A DNA stretch of 18,432 bases. Source: Enterococcaceae bacterium. GTDB taxonomy: Bacteria > Bacillota > Bacilli > Lactobacillales > Catellicoccaceae. Under the pieces are notes generated by a model that had not been told where the DNA came from, ran no database searches, and saw only the letters and a program-made list of their open reading frames with translations. Location: assembly GCA_030150665.1 (NCBI GenBank), contig JASLFJ010000119.1, forward strand, positions 1 through 18,432, read 5' to 3'. Positions 6,034 through 14,456 of the stretch are shown piece by piece; positions within the stretch are counted from its first letter, which is position 1, and every line of letters starts with the position of its first letter. The translations under genes were made by a program, and so were the position numbers.

Positions 6034-6996
6034 TTATTGAATTCGGATTCTTGGATCAATAATACTCATAATAATATCCGAAATTAAGTTTCCAACTAGT
6101 GCAGCAATCCCTAATATTAATACTAATGCAGTAATTACTGAATAATCACGTTGTCCGATAGATTCAATAAATAATTTACCAACACCTGGATACCCAAAGA
6201 TGGTTTCAATAACAACAGATCCACTAATCAGTGCTGTAATCTCATAACTTAGTTGAGCTGCAATAGGTAGTGATGCATTTCTAAAGATATGTCGTGTATA
6301 AACTTTATTCGTTGGAACCCCTTTAGCACGTGCTGTACGTACATAATCAAGGGACTGAGAATCAATAACTTCATTACGTAAATATTGAATCGTAATAACC
6401 GTTCCTAAAAGTGCTTGAGTAATCGCTGGTAAAATCAGATGGTGAATCCTACTCCAAAAGTAAGCAGCTGTTCCTTTATCAAGCGTCGGTGATACTGACC
6501 CTGTTGTTGGAAACCATCCTAAACGGTAACCAAAAACAAACAACATAATTAACGCAAAGATAAATAGCGGAATCGCAAAGCTAATAAAGTTATAAACAAT
6601 CACTAATTTATCAAACCATGAATTTTGATATCTTCCTGAAAGAAGTCCTAATGGTAAGGCAATCAAATACGTTAAAATAATCGTCACTAAAGATAACCAT
6701 AATGTATTGACTGCTCGCTCACCAATCAGTGAAGATACGGAGCGTTTATATAAGAAACTTTGTCCAAAATCTCCATGAAAGGCATTTTTCACCCAGCGAA
6801 CGTATTGAACGTACCATGGATCATTTAGTCCTGCTGCTTCTCTTAACTTTTCAATAACAGCTGGGTCTTGGTTTGGATTAATTAAACCGGTAAACGGATC
6901 TCCTGGCATCATTTTTGCTAAAATAAAGATGAAAATACTTAAAATAATAATTTGCGGAATCATCAGTAATATACGCCGTAATATCGTCTTCCACAT
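6034..6996 (-). CDS. oppB: Oligopeptide ABC transporter permease OppB
   Basis: A 320-residue membrane protein, usual length for OppB/AppB. It has an N-terminal hydrophobic segment (ILLMIPQIIILSIFIFILAKMMPGDP with the family's MPGDP), an external loop (LNDPWYVQYVRWVKNAFHGDFGQSF), and five more membrane segments. The ATPase-coupling EAA motif reads DYVRTARAKGVPTNKVYTRHIFRNASLP. The C-terminus has VVIETIFGYPGVGKLFIESIGQRDY and a last segment ending in IDPRIR. The ATG overlaps the oppF stop by one base (TAATG), indicating translational coupling. Confidence 0.95.
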   Translation of the reverse strand: MWKTILRRILLMIPQIIILSIFIFILAKMMPGDPFTGLINPNQDPAVIEKLREAAGLNDPWYVQYVRWVKNAFHGDFGQSFLYKRSVSSLIGERAVNTLWLSLVTIILTYLIALPLGLLSGRYQNSWFDKLVIVYNFISFAIPLFIFALIMLFVFGYRLGWFPTTGSVSPTLDKGTAAYFWSRIHHLILPAITQALLGTVITIQYLRNEVIDSQSLDYVRTARAKGVPTNKVYTRHIFRNASLPIAAQLSYEITALISGSVVIETIFGYPGVGKLFIESIGQRDYSVITALVLILGIAALVGNLISDIIMSIIDPRIRIQ

Positions 6997-7943
6997 TATG
7001 CATCTACTCCTTTCGTATCTGGTAGTGCTACTTTATGCGTTGCACTAATTGAACGAAGATCATATACCCGACCATTGGCATCATAAAATTCATGTTGTAA
7101 TCGCTCATACTCTGCTTCAACTTCTCTTCGTTGTGCTTTATGTTTTTCTCGATTAGCAACATCAATTTTAGGAATGGCCGATAATAATCGTTTAGTGTAG
7201 ATATGCTGTGGTCGTTCATAAATATCTTCACGTGTTCCAATCTCTACAAAGCGTCCCCGTGTCATAATTGCAATATGATCACACATATACTTAACAACAC
7301 CTAAATCATGTGAGATAAATAAATAACTTAGACCAAACTCATCTTGAATATTTTTCATAAAGTTAAGCACTTGCGCTTGAACAGATAAATCAAGAGCAGA
7401 GACTGGTTCATCTGCCACAATCAGTTTTGGATTCGTTGCAACAGCACGTGCTACCCCTAAACGCTGTCTTTGTCCTCCAGAAAACTCATGAGGATATTTA
7501 TATAATGCATCTGCTGGCATCCCAACGATATCTAAAAGTGATCTTACTTTTTTCTTCTCTTCTTGATCAGAAAGACGTTCAAAGTTACGAATCGGTTCAG
7601 CAATAATATCAAGCACACGCTTTTTAGGATTAAGACTTGACATAGAATCTTGAAAGATCATCTGCACTTCTTTATTATAAGCAGCTGCTTTTCGTTCTTT
7701 TTTCGTCGTTACTGATTTTCCTTCATAAATAATCTGTCCTGCTGTAATTTTTTCAAGACCGACAATTGCTTTTCCAGTGGTGGATTTTCCAGAACCTGAC
7801 TCTCCAACAAGCCCATACGTCTTGCCTTGTTCCATGACAAAATCAACACCATCTACAGCAAGTACATGATCTGTTACACGATTAAAAAAGCCGCTACGAA
7901 TCGGATAATGTACTTTTAAATTTTTAATTTCCAACAAACTCAT
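6996..7943 (-). CDS. oppF: Oligopeptide ABC transporter ATPase OppF
   Basis: A 315-residue ABC ATPase. Walker A GESGSGKST (47-55), Q-loop Gln98 (MIFQDSMSSLNP), signature FSGGQRQR (154-161, Phe in place of the common Leu), Walker B LIVADEP, D-loop SALD, and H-loop His212 (ISHDLG). The C-terminal extension typical of oligopeptide transporter ATPases follows (RPQHIYTKRLLSAIPKID). No Cys cluster is present at the C-terminus, as is usual for lactic-acid-bacterial OppF. It forms the motor as a heterodimer with OppD. The ATG directly abuts the oppD stop (TAG at 7944-7946), with AAAGGAGAGG just upstream inside oppD. Confidence 0.95.
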   Translation of the reverse strand: MSLLEIKNLKVHYPIRSGFFNRVTDHVLAVDGVDFVMEQGKTYGLVGESGSGKSTTGKAIVGLEKITAGQIIYEGKSVTTKKERKAAAYNKEVQMIFQDSMSSLNPKKRVLDIIAEPIRNFERLSDQEEKKKVRSLLDIVGMPADALYKYPHEFSGGQRQRLGVARAVATNPKLIVADEPVSALDLSVQAQVLNFMKNIQDEFGLSYLFISHDLGVVKYMCDHIAIMTRGRFVEIGTREDIYERPQHIYTKRLLSAIPKIDVANREKHKAQRREVEAEYERLQHEFYDANGRVYDLRSISATHKVALPDTKGVDA

Positions 7944-8957
7944 CTAAGCCTCTCCTTTCTGATCCTCTTTAAAGTGGAAGTGCTTATAGCAGGTACAACG
8001 CACATAATGATCAGGTCCTACTTCATGAAGAGTAGGTTGTGCTTCATGGGCATCTTTTGGAATCCAAGGAATTCTTGGTGCAAAACGACATCCTTCTCTT
8101 GGCATATTTTTAAGAGATGGCACAATCCCTTCAATCACATGAAGAGGCTCATCTGGAGAATCTTCTTGAGGAATGGAATGCAGTAGTGATCGTGTATAAG
8201 GATGTTTTGGGTTTTTAAACAATTCTGTAACTGGTGCTTGTTCTACAACTTGTCCTGCATACATCACCACAACTCGATCTGCCATCTCCGCAACGACTCC
8301 TAAATCATGGGTAATTAAAATAATCCCTGATTCTGTTTCTTTTTGCAGATCAGAAAGCAGATCTAAAATTTGTGCTTGAATCGTTACATCAAGTGCTGTT
8401 GTTGGCTCATCAGCAATTAAAATAGGGGGTTTACAAGAAATGGCAATCGCAATAATCACACGCTGTCTCATTCCTCCAGAAAGTTCATGAGGATATTGAT
8501 GAGCCACACGTTTTGGATTAGGAATCCCAACTTGTGCAAGAAGTTCTAAGACACGTGCTTCTCGCTCTTCTTTTGTATATTCTGTGTGATAATACAACCC
8601 TTCAGCAATTTGATCGCCAATTCTCATTAAAGGATTAAGCGCTGATAAAGGATCTTGGAAAATCATACCTATATCATTACCGCGAATTTTATTGTATAAT
8701 GTTTCATTTAAATGAATTAAATTTAAATCATTATAAATAACTTCTCCAGTAATTTTTGTATTCTTTGGATTATGTAGTCCCATAATGGTTGTTGCTAGTG
8801 TACTTTTACCGCAACCTGACTCTCCAACTATGGCTAAGATCTCATTTTTATCAAGTGTTAACGAAACATCGTCAACAGCATCATAATATGCATCTTTAAT
8901 TCGAAATGCAGTATGTAGATTACGAATTTCTAGTAGTCGTTCTTGATTTATTTCCAA
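7944..8957 (-). CDS. oppD: Oligopeptide ABC transporter ATPase OppD
   Basis: First gene of the operon; a 337-residue ABC ATPase partner of OppF. In this numbering it shows Walker A GESGCGKST (about 45-53), Q-loop (MIFQDPLSALNP), signature LSGGMRQR (about 159-166), Walker B LIADEP, and H-loop (ITHDLG). The C-terminal oligopeptide-family tail has GCRFAPRIPWIPKDAHEAQPTLHE and VRCTCYKHF. In many OppD/DppD proteins this tail binds an iron-sulfur cluster through four Cys. Here the middle Cys positions are Ile and His, a variant I recall from other lactic acid bacteria. I choose the TTG start at 8955-8957 because GGAGG (8966-8970) lies 8 bases upstream. A longer frame from GTG at 8988-8990 would read through this ribosome site. 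Confidence 0.94.
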   Translation of the reverse strand: MEINQERLLEIRNLHTAFRIKDAYYDAVDDVSLTLDKNEILAIVGESGCGKSTLATTIMGLHNPKNTKITGEVIYNDLNLIHLNETLYNKIRGNDIGMIFQDPLSALNPLMRIGDQIAEGLYYHTEYTKEEREARVLELLAQVGIPNPKRVAHQYPHELSGGMRQRVIIAIAISCKPPILIADEPTTALDVTIQAQILDLLSDLQKETESGIILITHDLGVVAEMADRVVVMYAGQVVEQAPVTELFKNPKHPYTRSLLHSIPQEDSPDEPLHVIEGIVPSLKNMPREGCRFAPRIPWIPKDAHEAQPTLHEVGPDHYVRCTCYKHFHFKEDQKGEA

Positions 8958-9009
8958 GTAAAATACCTCCTTTAACCACGCATTGTTCACAATTTCTTCA
9001 ATTGTTAAA

Positions 9010-9024
9010 AAATTTCTGAATATT
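9010..9024. promoter_or_regulatory. CodY-box-like site in the opp leader
   Basis: Minus strand AATATTCAGAAATTT matches the CodY consensus AATTTTCWGAAAATT at 13 of 15 positions. It lies about 24-38 bases downstream of the predicted transcript start, before oppD. CodY represses peptide uptake operons in low-GC Gram-positives when branched-chain amino acids are plentiful. AT-rich DNA produces chance near-matches, so this is a candidate only. Confidence 0.55.
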
Positions 9025-9055
9025 CTTTCAATAGAAAATCTTATAATATTTAACT

Positions 9056-9084
9056 ATTATATATAAGTTCTTCATGTTTGGCAA
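9056..9084 (-). promoter_or_regulatory. oppDFBCA promoter
   Basis: Minus strand: -35 TTGCCA (9079-9084), exactly 17-bp spacer, -10 TATAAT (9056-9061, perfect consensus). It gives a leader of about 90 nt containing the CodY-like site and a small 6-bp hairpin ACAATT/AATTGT at about 8985-9005. Confidence 0.8.
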
Positions 9085-9138
9085 GCTATTTTCCGTGACT
9101 GAGCCTGTTTAACAACTGTATAAATATCATCCATATAC

Positions 9139-9178
9139 AAAAAAGCACCTAGACGATGTTCCTGTCTCGGTGCTTTTT
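9139..9178 (-). terminator. Terminator after acpP
   Basis: Minus strand AAAAAGCACC pairs with GGTGCTTTTT, with an inner AGAC/GTCT stem, ending in six T. It begins 14 bases after the acpP stop and separates the lipid block from the opp promoter. Confidence 0.9.
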
Positions 9179-9192
9179 CACTCAAACAAAAT

Positions 9193-9444
9193 TTACGCAT
9201 TATTTTGTTGCATCTGTTCAATATAATCAATGGCTGCACCAATTGTTTCAATTGTTTCAGCATCTTCATCAGAAATTTCTGCATCAAATGTATCTTCTAA
9301 TTCTAAAACGAATTCCATAATCGCAATAGAGTCCGCATCTAAATCATCTTTAATGCTTAATGTATCTACAATTTCTGCTTCATCCATATCAAAATTTGAA
9401 GCTACAATCGAATACACCTTTTGTGTGATTTCGTCACGTGTCAC
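9193..9444 (-). CDS. acpP: Acyl carrier protein
   Basis: An 83-residue acidic carrier protein; the phosphopantetheine-bearing Ser39 lies in DADSIAIMEFV. Most ACPs read DSL at this place, so Ile40 is a conservative variation. Helices II and III (SIAIMEFVLELEDTFDAEIS, AIDYIEQMQ) fit the ACP fold. I choose the GTG start at 9442-9444 because GGGAGG lies 7 bases upstream. An upstream in-frame ATG (9457-9459) overlaps this ribosome site and is unlikely to be used. The gene follows plsX after 112 bases, a recurrent arrangement in Firmicutes. No fab genes are in the window, so it may be one of two ACPs in the genome. Confidence 0.93.
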   Translation of the reverse strand: MTRDEITQKVYSIVASNFDMDEAEIVDTLSIKDDLDADSIAIMEFVLELEDTFDAEISDEDAETIETIGAAIDYIEQMQQNNA

Positions 9445-9556
9445 ATGAGTTCCTCCCATTCTTTGCTAACATGATATGTTAAGGATGATTATGTGTTCAT
9501 CGATATAACTTATTATTTATTGTACTGATTCTTTATTTATTTGTCTAGAGGCATCA

Positions 9557-10627
9557 TCATTTTTCTTGAGATTTACCTTGAACTTTAACGACATCTTCAA
9601 ACAATGCATCCGCTTTTGCTTGTACTTTTTCTTCTTTATAAGTAAATACATCATCATAAGCTTCAATCACACGGCTATTTAAAATATGAATGACTTGTTT
9701 TAAGGCTTGCGCTACGGTATGAGCTTGACTTGAACCATGCATCTTAAGTACAGGAGCTTGAACGCCAATTAACACTGCTCCTCCGTGATCGGTATAATCC
9801 AGTTCATCTTTTAATGACTGAAATGCAGGTTTTAAAAGTAATGCTCCTAATTTCCCTTTTGTACCTTCATTTAAAATACTTTGCTTTAAGGTCTTCATGA
9901 CACTTAGTGCGGTACCTTCCATTGCCTTAAGCACGGCATTTCCTGTAAAGCCATCTGTAACCACAACATCAGCAACGCCCATTAATAAATCTCTCGCTTC
10001 AACATTGCCAATAAAATGAATACCGACTTCATTTTGTAACCGTTCATAAGCTTTTTGATGAACAGGTGTTCCTTTACTTGCTTCTGTTCCATTATTTAAC
10101 AATGCAACACGTGGTCTTGCGATATTTCTTACATTTTTCGCATAATAAGAGCCTAAAATACCGTATTGATGTAAATGTTCTGGCTTGCTTTCTGCATTAG
10201 CACCAATATCTAAAAAATCAAACCCTTGACGCGCCTCATCTAATGTAGGCAGTGTAGTCATCAGTGCTGGACGCTCAATACCTTGCATCCGACCAATAAT
10301 AAGTAACGAAGCTGCTAACAGTGCTCCCGTATTTCCTGCAGAAATTAACGCATCTGCCTCACCTTCTTTAACGGCACGTGCAGCAAGAACCATCGATGCT
10401 TTTTTCTTTTTACGAACCGCTTGAACCGGAATATCATGTCCTTCAATTTTTTCTTCAGCATGAATCACTTGAATATTTGACTTATTTTGAACTAAAGGTT
10501 GAATCTGTGTGGCATCTCCAAATAATTGAAACTCAACATCTGGATAAGCTTCACTAACTTCAAGAACTCCTAAAACAATTGCTTTAGGGGCATGATCGCC
10601 ACCCATCGCATCCACTGCAATTTTCAT
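9557..10627 (-). CDS. plsX: Phosphate acyltransferase PlsX
   Basis: A 356-residue peripheral membrane enzyme converting acyl-ACP and phosphate to acyl-phosphate, the donor for PlsY in phosphatidic acid synthesis; the reaction is reversible. The family pattern is complete: MKIAVDAMGGDHAP at the start, SAGNTGALLAASL, FDFLDIGANAESKPEHL, RVALLNNGTEASKGTP, VVVTDGFTGNAVLKAMEG, and DHGGAVLIGVQAPVLKMHGSSQ. ATG at 10625-10627 is chosen because AAGGA lies 10 bases upstream. A longer frame from GTG (10636) would start inside the ribosome site. Upstream FakA can supply acyl-phosphate from exogenous fatty acids, which PlsX can turn into acyl-ACP. Confidence 0.96.
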   Translation of the reverse strand: MKIAVDAMGGDHAPKAIVLGVLEVSEAYPDVEFQLFGDATQIQPLVQNKSNIQVIHAEEKIEGHDIPVQAVRKKKKASMVLAARAVKEGEADALISAGNTGALLAASLLIIGRMQGIERPALMTTLPTLDEARQGFDFLDIGANAESKPEHLHQYGILGSYYAKNVRNIARPRVALLNNGTEASKGTPVHQKAYERLQNEVGIHFIGNVEARDLLMGVADVVVTDGFTGNAVLKAMEGTALSVMKTLKQSILNEGTKGKLGALLLKPAFQSLKDELDYTDHGGAVLIGVQAPVLKMHGSSQAHTVAQALKQVIHILNSRVIEAYDDVFTYKEEKVQAKADALFEDVVKVQGKSQEK

Positions 10628-10660
10628 AATGCCCACTTCCTTTCTTAAGCTTACCTTATT

Positions 10661-10690
10661 AGTATATCATGAATTAAAAAAGATCCCCAA
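10661..10690 (-). promoter_or_regulatory. Possible plsX promoter
   Basis: Minus strand: extended -10 TGATATACT (10661-10669) with TTGGGG 18 bases upstream (10685-10690), in the 64-bp gap between recG and plsX. The -10 is good and the -35 moderate. It would allow plsX-acpP to be made apart from recG. Confidence 0.45.
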
Positions 10691-10691
10691 A

Positions 10692-12653
10692 TTACAACCC
10701 TTTATCTTCCATCAACATGACCGCTTCTTGATAGGCTTTTTGAAAAATTTCATAATGTTCCTGCAAAGAACCATATAAAAATTCAGGAAGGCCTGATTGC
10801 TTTGTACCTAATACGTCTCCAGGTCCTCTTTGTTTTAAATCATATTCACTAAGGACAAAGCCGTTGTCAATTTCAGTCATCAGTTGCATTCGTTCTTTTC
10901 CTTGTTCTGTTTTCGGACTAGATACTAAAAAACACGTTGATGCTTTATTTCCTCTACCAACACGTCCTCTTAATTGATGCAGCTGAGCTAACCCAAAGCG
11001 TTCAGCATTCATCACAACCATCATACTGGCATTCGGTACATCAACCCCTACTTCAATGACGGTAGTCGCAATTAATACAGAAAAATCTCCAGCTAAAAAT
11101 TGGCTCATCAATTGCTCCTTTTCCTCAGCAGGCATCTGACCATGTAATATGCGGTGACTGAGTTTAGGATAATGTACTGATAACCACTGAGATAGTATAT
11201 CTACTGTAATAAGATCCTCACTGACGGCTTCATCAATAGCAGGGCAAACACAATACATCTGATCTCCTGCCAACAAAAATGACTCTGCCCACGCAAAAAT
11301 ATCAGGCCATTGCTCCTGACTAAGCCACTGCGTCTGAATTACTGCTCTTCCTTTAGGTCGCTCATCAAGGACAAACACATCCCACATACTTACAGCAGCA
11401 GCTAACGTTCTTGGAATCGGAGTGGCCGTCATATGTAGCCACTGCGTCGTTCCTTTGTCATGAAGCATTTTTCTTTGATTTACACCAAAACGATGTTCTT
11501 CATCAACAACAACTAATCCTAAATCAAAAAACTGCACGTCTTCTTGAAGTAAAGCATGTGTTCCAATCACACAACACGGCGTGTCTTCTTTTAGACGCGC
11601 TAACAGTGCTGTTCGCTCCTTTTTTGACGTCCTTGAAGTTAGTAAGAAAACCTCATAAGGTAAAGCGGCAAACCACTGTTTAAAGTTTTTATAGTGCTGT
11701 TCAGCTAAAATCTCTGTCGGTGCTAAGATGGCTACTTGTTTTTCGGAAAGTAAGGCCACAACACTAGCTAAAGCACTAATTATTGTCTTACCACTACCTA
11801 CATCACCTTGAAGCAAGGCTTTTAACGGATACGGCTGTTTTAAAGCAAAACAAATTTGATTGCTGACTCTTTTTTGCGCATCTGTAAGCTCAAAAGGTAA
11901 TGTTTTTATCCAAGATCTTAAAGCATCTCCAGAATAGCTCCACTGATAGATCACATCATAAATTTTAGCTTGCTCTTTTCGCCGTAGATGTTCATTATGA
12001 AACAGAAAAAACTCTTCAAAAATTAAGCGACGAAAGGCTTGGATAACCTCAGACTCTAACTGAGGGGCAACTAAAGCCTCATATGCAGCACTTTTACTGA
12101 CAAGTTGATACTTTTCTACAAGAGCTACAGGAAGAGACTCTTCAATCAGCAAACGATAATGTTGCCAAGCATATTGTTTCCATTGCCGCATCTGATACTG
12201 AGAAATCCCTTCTGTCAGTCGGTAAACAGGTACTAAACGATCTGTTTTTTCTATCTGTGCTAAGTGCTCTTCTTCTAGTAGCTCAAAATCTTGAATCTGT
12301 ACTGTTTTATGTTTTAAATCCCAAGTGCCTTTACCGTAAAAAAGCATCCCTGGTTGAAGCTTTTGAGCTAAAAAAGCTTGATTAAAAAAAATAAGACTGA
12401 TGCGCTGTTGCTCTTGCTCAATCACTACACGCACACGACACTTTTTCGGCGCATACCAATGAATCTGTGGAACTTGTGCAATAATGCCCATCACCCAAAC
12501 AGCACTTTTGCTAGGATAAGTCGTATCTAAATACCGGTAACGGTCATATCGAATTGGCGGATAGGCCAGTAAATCTTCAACAGAAGTTATGTTTAATTTT
12601 TTCAATGATCTGGCGTGTTTTGGGCCAATGCCTTTTATTTCTGTAATTTCCAT
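10692..12653 (-). CDS. recG: ATP-dependent DNA helicase RecG
   Basis: A 653-residue superfamily 2 helicase acting at stalled forks and branched recombination intermediates; relatives are about 670-690 residues, so this is slightly short. It has an N-terminal helix-hairpin-like stretch (EIKGIGPKHARSLKKLNI), a wedge/OB-fold region (about 45-135), then helicase motifs: GDVGSGKT (Walker A, about 283-290), VVVDEEHRFGV (motif II), MTATPIPRTLA (III), ATTVIEVGVDVPNA (V) and HQLRGRVGRG (VI). The C-terminal part has LMTEIDNGFVLSEYDLKQRGPGDVLGTKQSGLP, a RecG hallmark. I choose ATG at 12651-12653, preceded by GGAAGTGAT. An in-frame ATG at 12680 has no ribosome site. A terminator hairpin lies just upstream, so transcription from fakA may be partial. 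Confidence 0.95.
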   Translation of the reverse strand: MEITEIKGIGPKHARSLKKLNITSVEDLLAYPPIRYDRYRYLDTTYPSKSAVWVMGIIAQVPQIHWYAPKKCRVRVVIEQEQQRISLIFFNQAFLAQKLQPGMLFYGKGTWDLKHKTVQIQDFELLEEEHLAQIEKTDRLVPVYRLTEGISQYQMRQWKQYAWQHYRLLIEESLPVALVEKYQLVSKSAAYEALVAPQLESEVIQAFRRLIFEEFFLFHNEHLRRKEQAKIYDVIYQWSYSGDALRSWIKTLPFELTDAQKRVSNQICFALKQPYPLKALLQGDVGSGKTIISALASVVALLSEKQVAILAPTEILAEQHYKNFKQWFAALPYEVFLLTSRTSKKERTALLARLKEDTPCCVIGTHALLQEDVQFFDLGLVVVDEEHRFGVNQRKMLHDKGTTQWLHMTATPIPRTLAAAVSMWDVFVLDERPKGRAVIQTQWLSQEQWPDIFAWAESFLLAGDQMYCVCPAIDEAVSEDLITVDILSQWLSVHYPKLSHRILHGQMPAEEKEQLMSQFLAGDFSVLIATTVIEVGVDVPNASMMVVMNAERFGLAQLHQLRGRVGRGNKASTCFLVSSPKTEQGKERMQLMTEIDNGFVLSEYDLKQRGPGDVLGTKQSGLPEFLYGSLQEHYEIFQKAYQEAVMLMEDKGL

Positions 12654-12687
12654 AACATCACTTCCCGTACTGAACCTCATTTATTTT

Positions 12688-12732
12688 ATAAAAAAACAGT
12701 GAACACTGTGACTGAAGTCACTTGTTCACCGT
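12688..12732 (-). terminator. Terminator hairpin between fakA and recG
   Basis: On the minus strand a long hairpin (12697-12731; outer stem GGTGAACA/TGTTCACT, inner stem GTGACT/AGTCAC with a 2-base loop) is followed by seven T. It lies just after the fakA stop. Confidence 0.75.
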
Positions 12733-12738
12733 TGCTAC

Positions 12739-14421
12739 TTACTCAACCGCAAATAAATATGGATAAACAGGTTGATCTCCCTGATGAATTTCAATATCTA
12801 AATCCTCAAAATGATCTTCAAGATACTTCATCATCTGTTTTGCTTCTTTTTTCGTTCCTTCTTCACCAATAATAATGGTCACAATTTCACTATCTGCAGT
12901 AATCATTTGTTTTAAAGTCTCTTGACATGTATCGATTTGAGAAGGTGTAGCTGTAATAATTCTACCATCTACCATCCCTAACCAATCATCTTGATGAATC
13001 GCTAAACCATCAATAATTGTATCACGAACAGCACGTGTGACTTGTCCACTAATAACTTCAGAGACCATCTCTGTCATAAAGGTTTCGTTATCTTCCATGC
13101 TGACTTGATCATTAAAGGAAACAAGAGCTGTCAAGCCTTGAGGAACGGTTTCGGTTGGAATTACAACAACAGTTCTATCACTAACTTCAGCAGCTTGCTT
13201 TGCAGCCATCACAATATTTTTGTTGTTCGGTAAAATAAAGGTGTATTCTGCACCTACTTCTTCAATCGCTGTTAAAATATCTTCCGTACTTGGATTCATC
13301 GTCTGTCCACCACTGATCACATAATCTGCTCCGAGTTGCTCAAAAAGCTTTTGTAATCCTCTTCCTGCAGCTACTGTAATCAGACCAAACTGTTTTGCTT
13401 CTTGCACATCTTTTTCTTGACTCACAACAACTTCTGATGCTGTCGTTAATGATTCATGTTGCAGTCGCATATTATCTACTTTAATTTTCATTAACGCACC
13501 AAATTTTTGCCCATAATTTAATACATTTCCTGGATATTCCGTATGAATATGTACTTTAACGACCTCATCATCAGCAACAACAAGCAACGAATCTCCCCAC
13601 TCATGAAGCGTATTTCGAAAGACCGTTTCATCAAATTCCTCTTCTACAGTAGGACCCTCTCCTAAAGCAACCATAATCTCTGTACAGTACCCATAGGTAA
13701 TACTATCTGTAGCCATATGCGACTGAACACTTCTATGGTGCTCGGCATGAATCATCTCACTCATCTCTTCAGTAGTAGGTTGATAGACATCTTCAAAAAG
13801 CATCTCTCCAGAAAGTGCCGCATAAAATCCTTCATAAATAAATAACAGTCCTTGACCTCCACTGTCAACAACACCTACTTCTTTAAGTACAGGAAGTAAC
13901 TCAGGTGTTTTTTCTAATGAAGCCCGTGCTCCAGAAACAACAGCTTCCATAACAACAAGACAATCTTCTTGATTTTGTGCAGCGATCATCCCTGCTTCAG
14001 CAGCTTCTCGTGCTACTGTTAAAATGGTTCCTTCTACAGGCTTCATCACTGCTTGATATGCTGTTTCAACACCTGCTTGAAATGCTTGTGCAAGCTCACT
14101 TGCTGTGAGTGTAGTTTGTTCTTTAACTGACATACTAAACCCACGAAACAGCTGAGATAAAATGACTCCTGAGTTACCACGTGCTCCCATTAATAATCCT
14201 TTAGATAACACACTCGCTAAAGTCCCAACATCTTCAGCTGGACTTTCATAGACTGCTTTTGCTCCACTTTCCATCGATAAATTCATATTTGTTCCAGTAT
14301 CTCCATCAGGAACGGGAAATACATTTAATGAATTCACATATTCCGCATTTTTAGATAACCGATCCGCCCCTGCCTGCACCATCAGACGAAACTGAGCACT
14401 TTCAATTAAACTTACTTTCAC
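12739..14421 (-). CDS. fakA: Fatty acid kinase catalytic subunit FakA (DAK2 domain, YloV)
   Basis: A 560-residue protein of the DhaK-like FakA family (usual 545-560). With a FakB fatty-acid-binding partner it phosphorylates exogenous fatty acids to acyl-phosphates for PlsY/PlsX. The N-terminal DAK2 kinase domain (about 1-200) has NVFPVPDGDTGTNM, with the Mg/ADP-binding Asp39 and Asp41, and GARGNSGVILSQLFRG. The middle domain has YGYCTEIMV and a VKVHIHTEYPGNVLNYGQKFG segment. The C-terminal domain carries SGGQTMNPSTEDIL and ILPNNKNI, typical of FakA. GTG start at 14419-14421 with AGAGGAGG 7 bases upstream. It follows asp23 after 35 bases. No fakB is in the window. Confidence 0.94.
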   Translation of the reverse strand: MKVSLIESAQFRLMVQAGADRLSKNAEYVNSLNVFPVPDGDTGTNMNLSMESGAKAVYESPAEDVGTLASVLSKGLLMGARGNSGVILSQLFRGFSMSVKEQTTLTASELAQAFQAGVETAYQAVMKPVEGTILTVAREAAEAGMIAAQNQEDCLVVMEAVVSGARASLEKTPELLPVLKEVGVVDSGGQGLLFIYEGFYAALSGEMLFEDVYQPTTEEMSEMIHAEHHRSVQSHMATDSITYGYCTEIMVALGEGPTVEEEFDETVFRNTLHEWGDSLLVVADDEVVKVHIHTEYPGNVLNYGQKFGALMKIKVDNMRLQHESLTTASEVVVSQEKDVQEAKQFGLITVAAGRGLQKLFEQLGADYVISGGQTMNPSTEDILTAIEEVGAEYTFILPNNKNIVMAAKQAAEVSDRTVVVIPTETVPQGLTALVSFNDQVSMEDNETFMTEMVSEVISGQVTRAVRDTIIDGLAIHQDDWLGMVDGRIITATPSQIDTCQETLKQMITADSEIVTIIIGEEGTKKEAKQMMKYLEDHFEDLDIEIHQGDQPVYPYLFAVE

Positions 14422-14456
14422 AACATATCCTCCTCTAATTTATACCTCTAAATGAC

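Noticed and set aside
5685..6062. 125-residue rightward open frame opposite oppC
   Set aside because: Lies antisense to a well-supported permease gene, has no ribosome site and Ser/Thr/Ile/Pro-rich shadow composition.
7028..7240. 70-residue frame inside oppF
   Set aside because: Alternate frame of a complete ABC ATPase gene, no independent start signal.
9072..9287. 71-residue frame overlapping the acpP terminator and opp promoter
   Set aside because: Spans a terminator and promoter and overlaps acpP out of frame; no ribosome site.
12615..12872. 85-residue rightward frame across the fakA-recG junction
   Set aside because: Reads through the terminator hairpin on the opposite strand and overlaps both coding genes.
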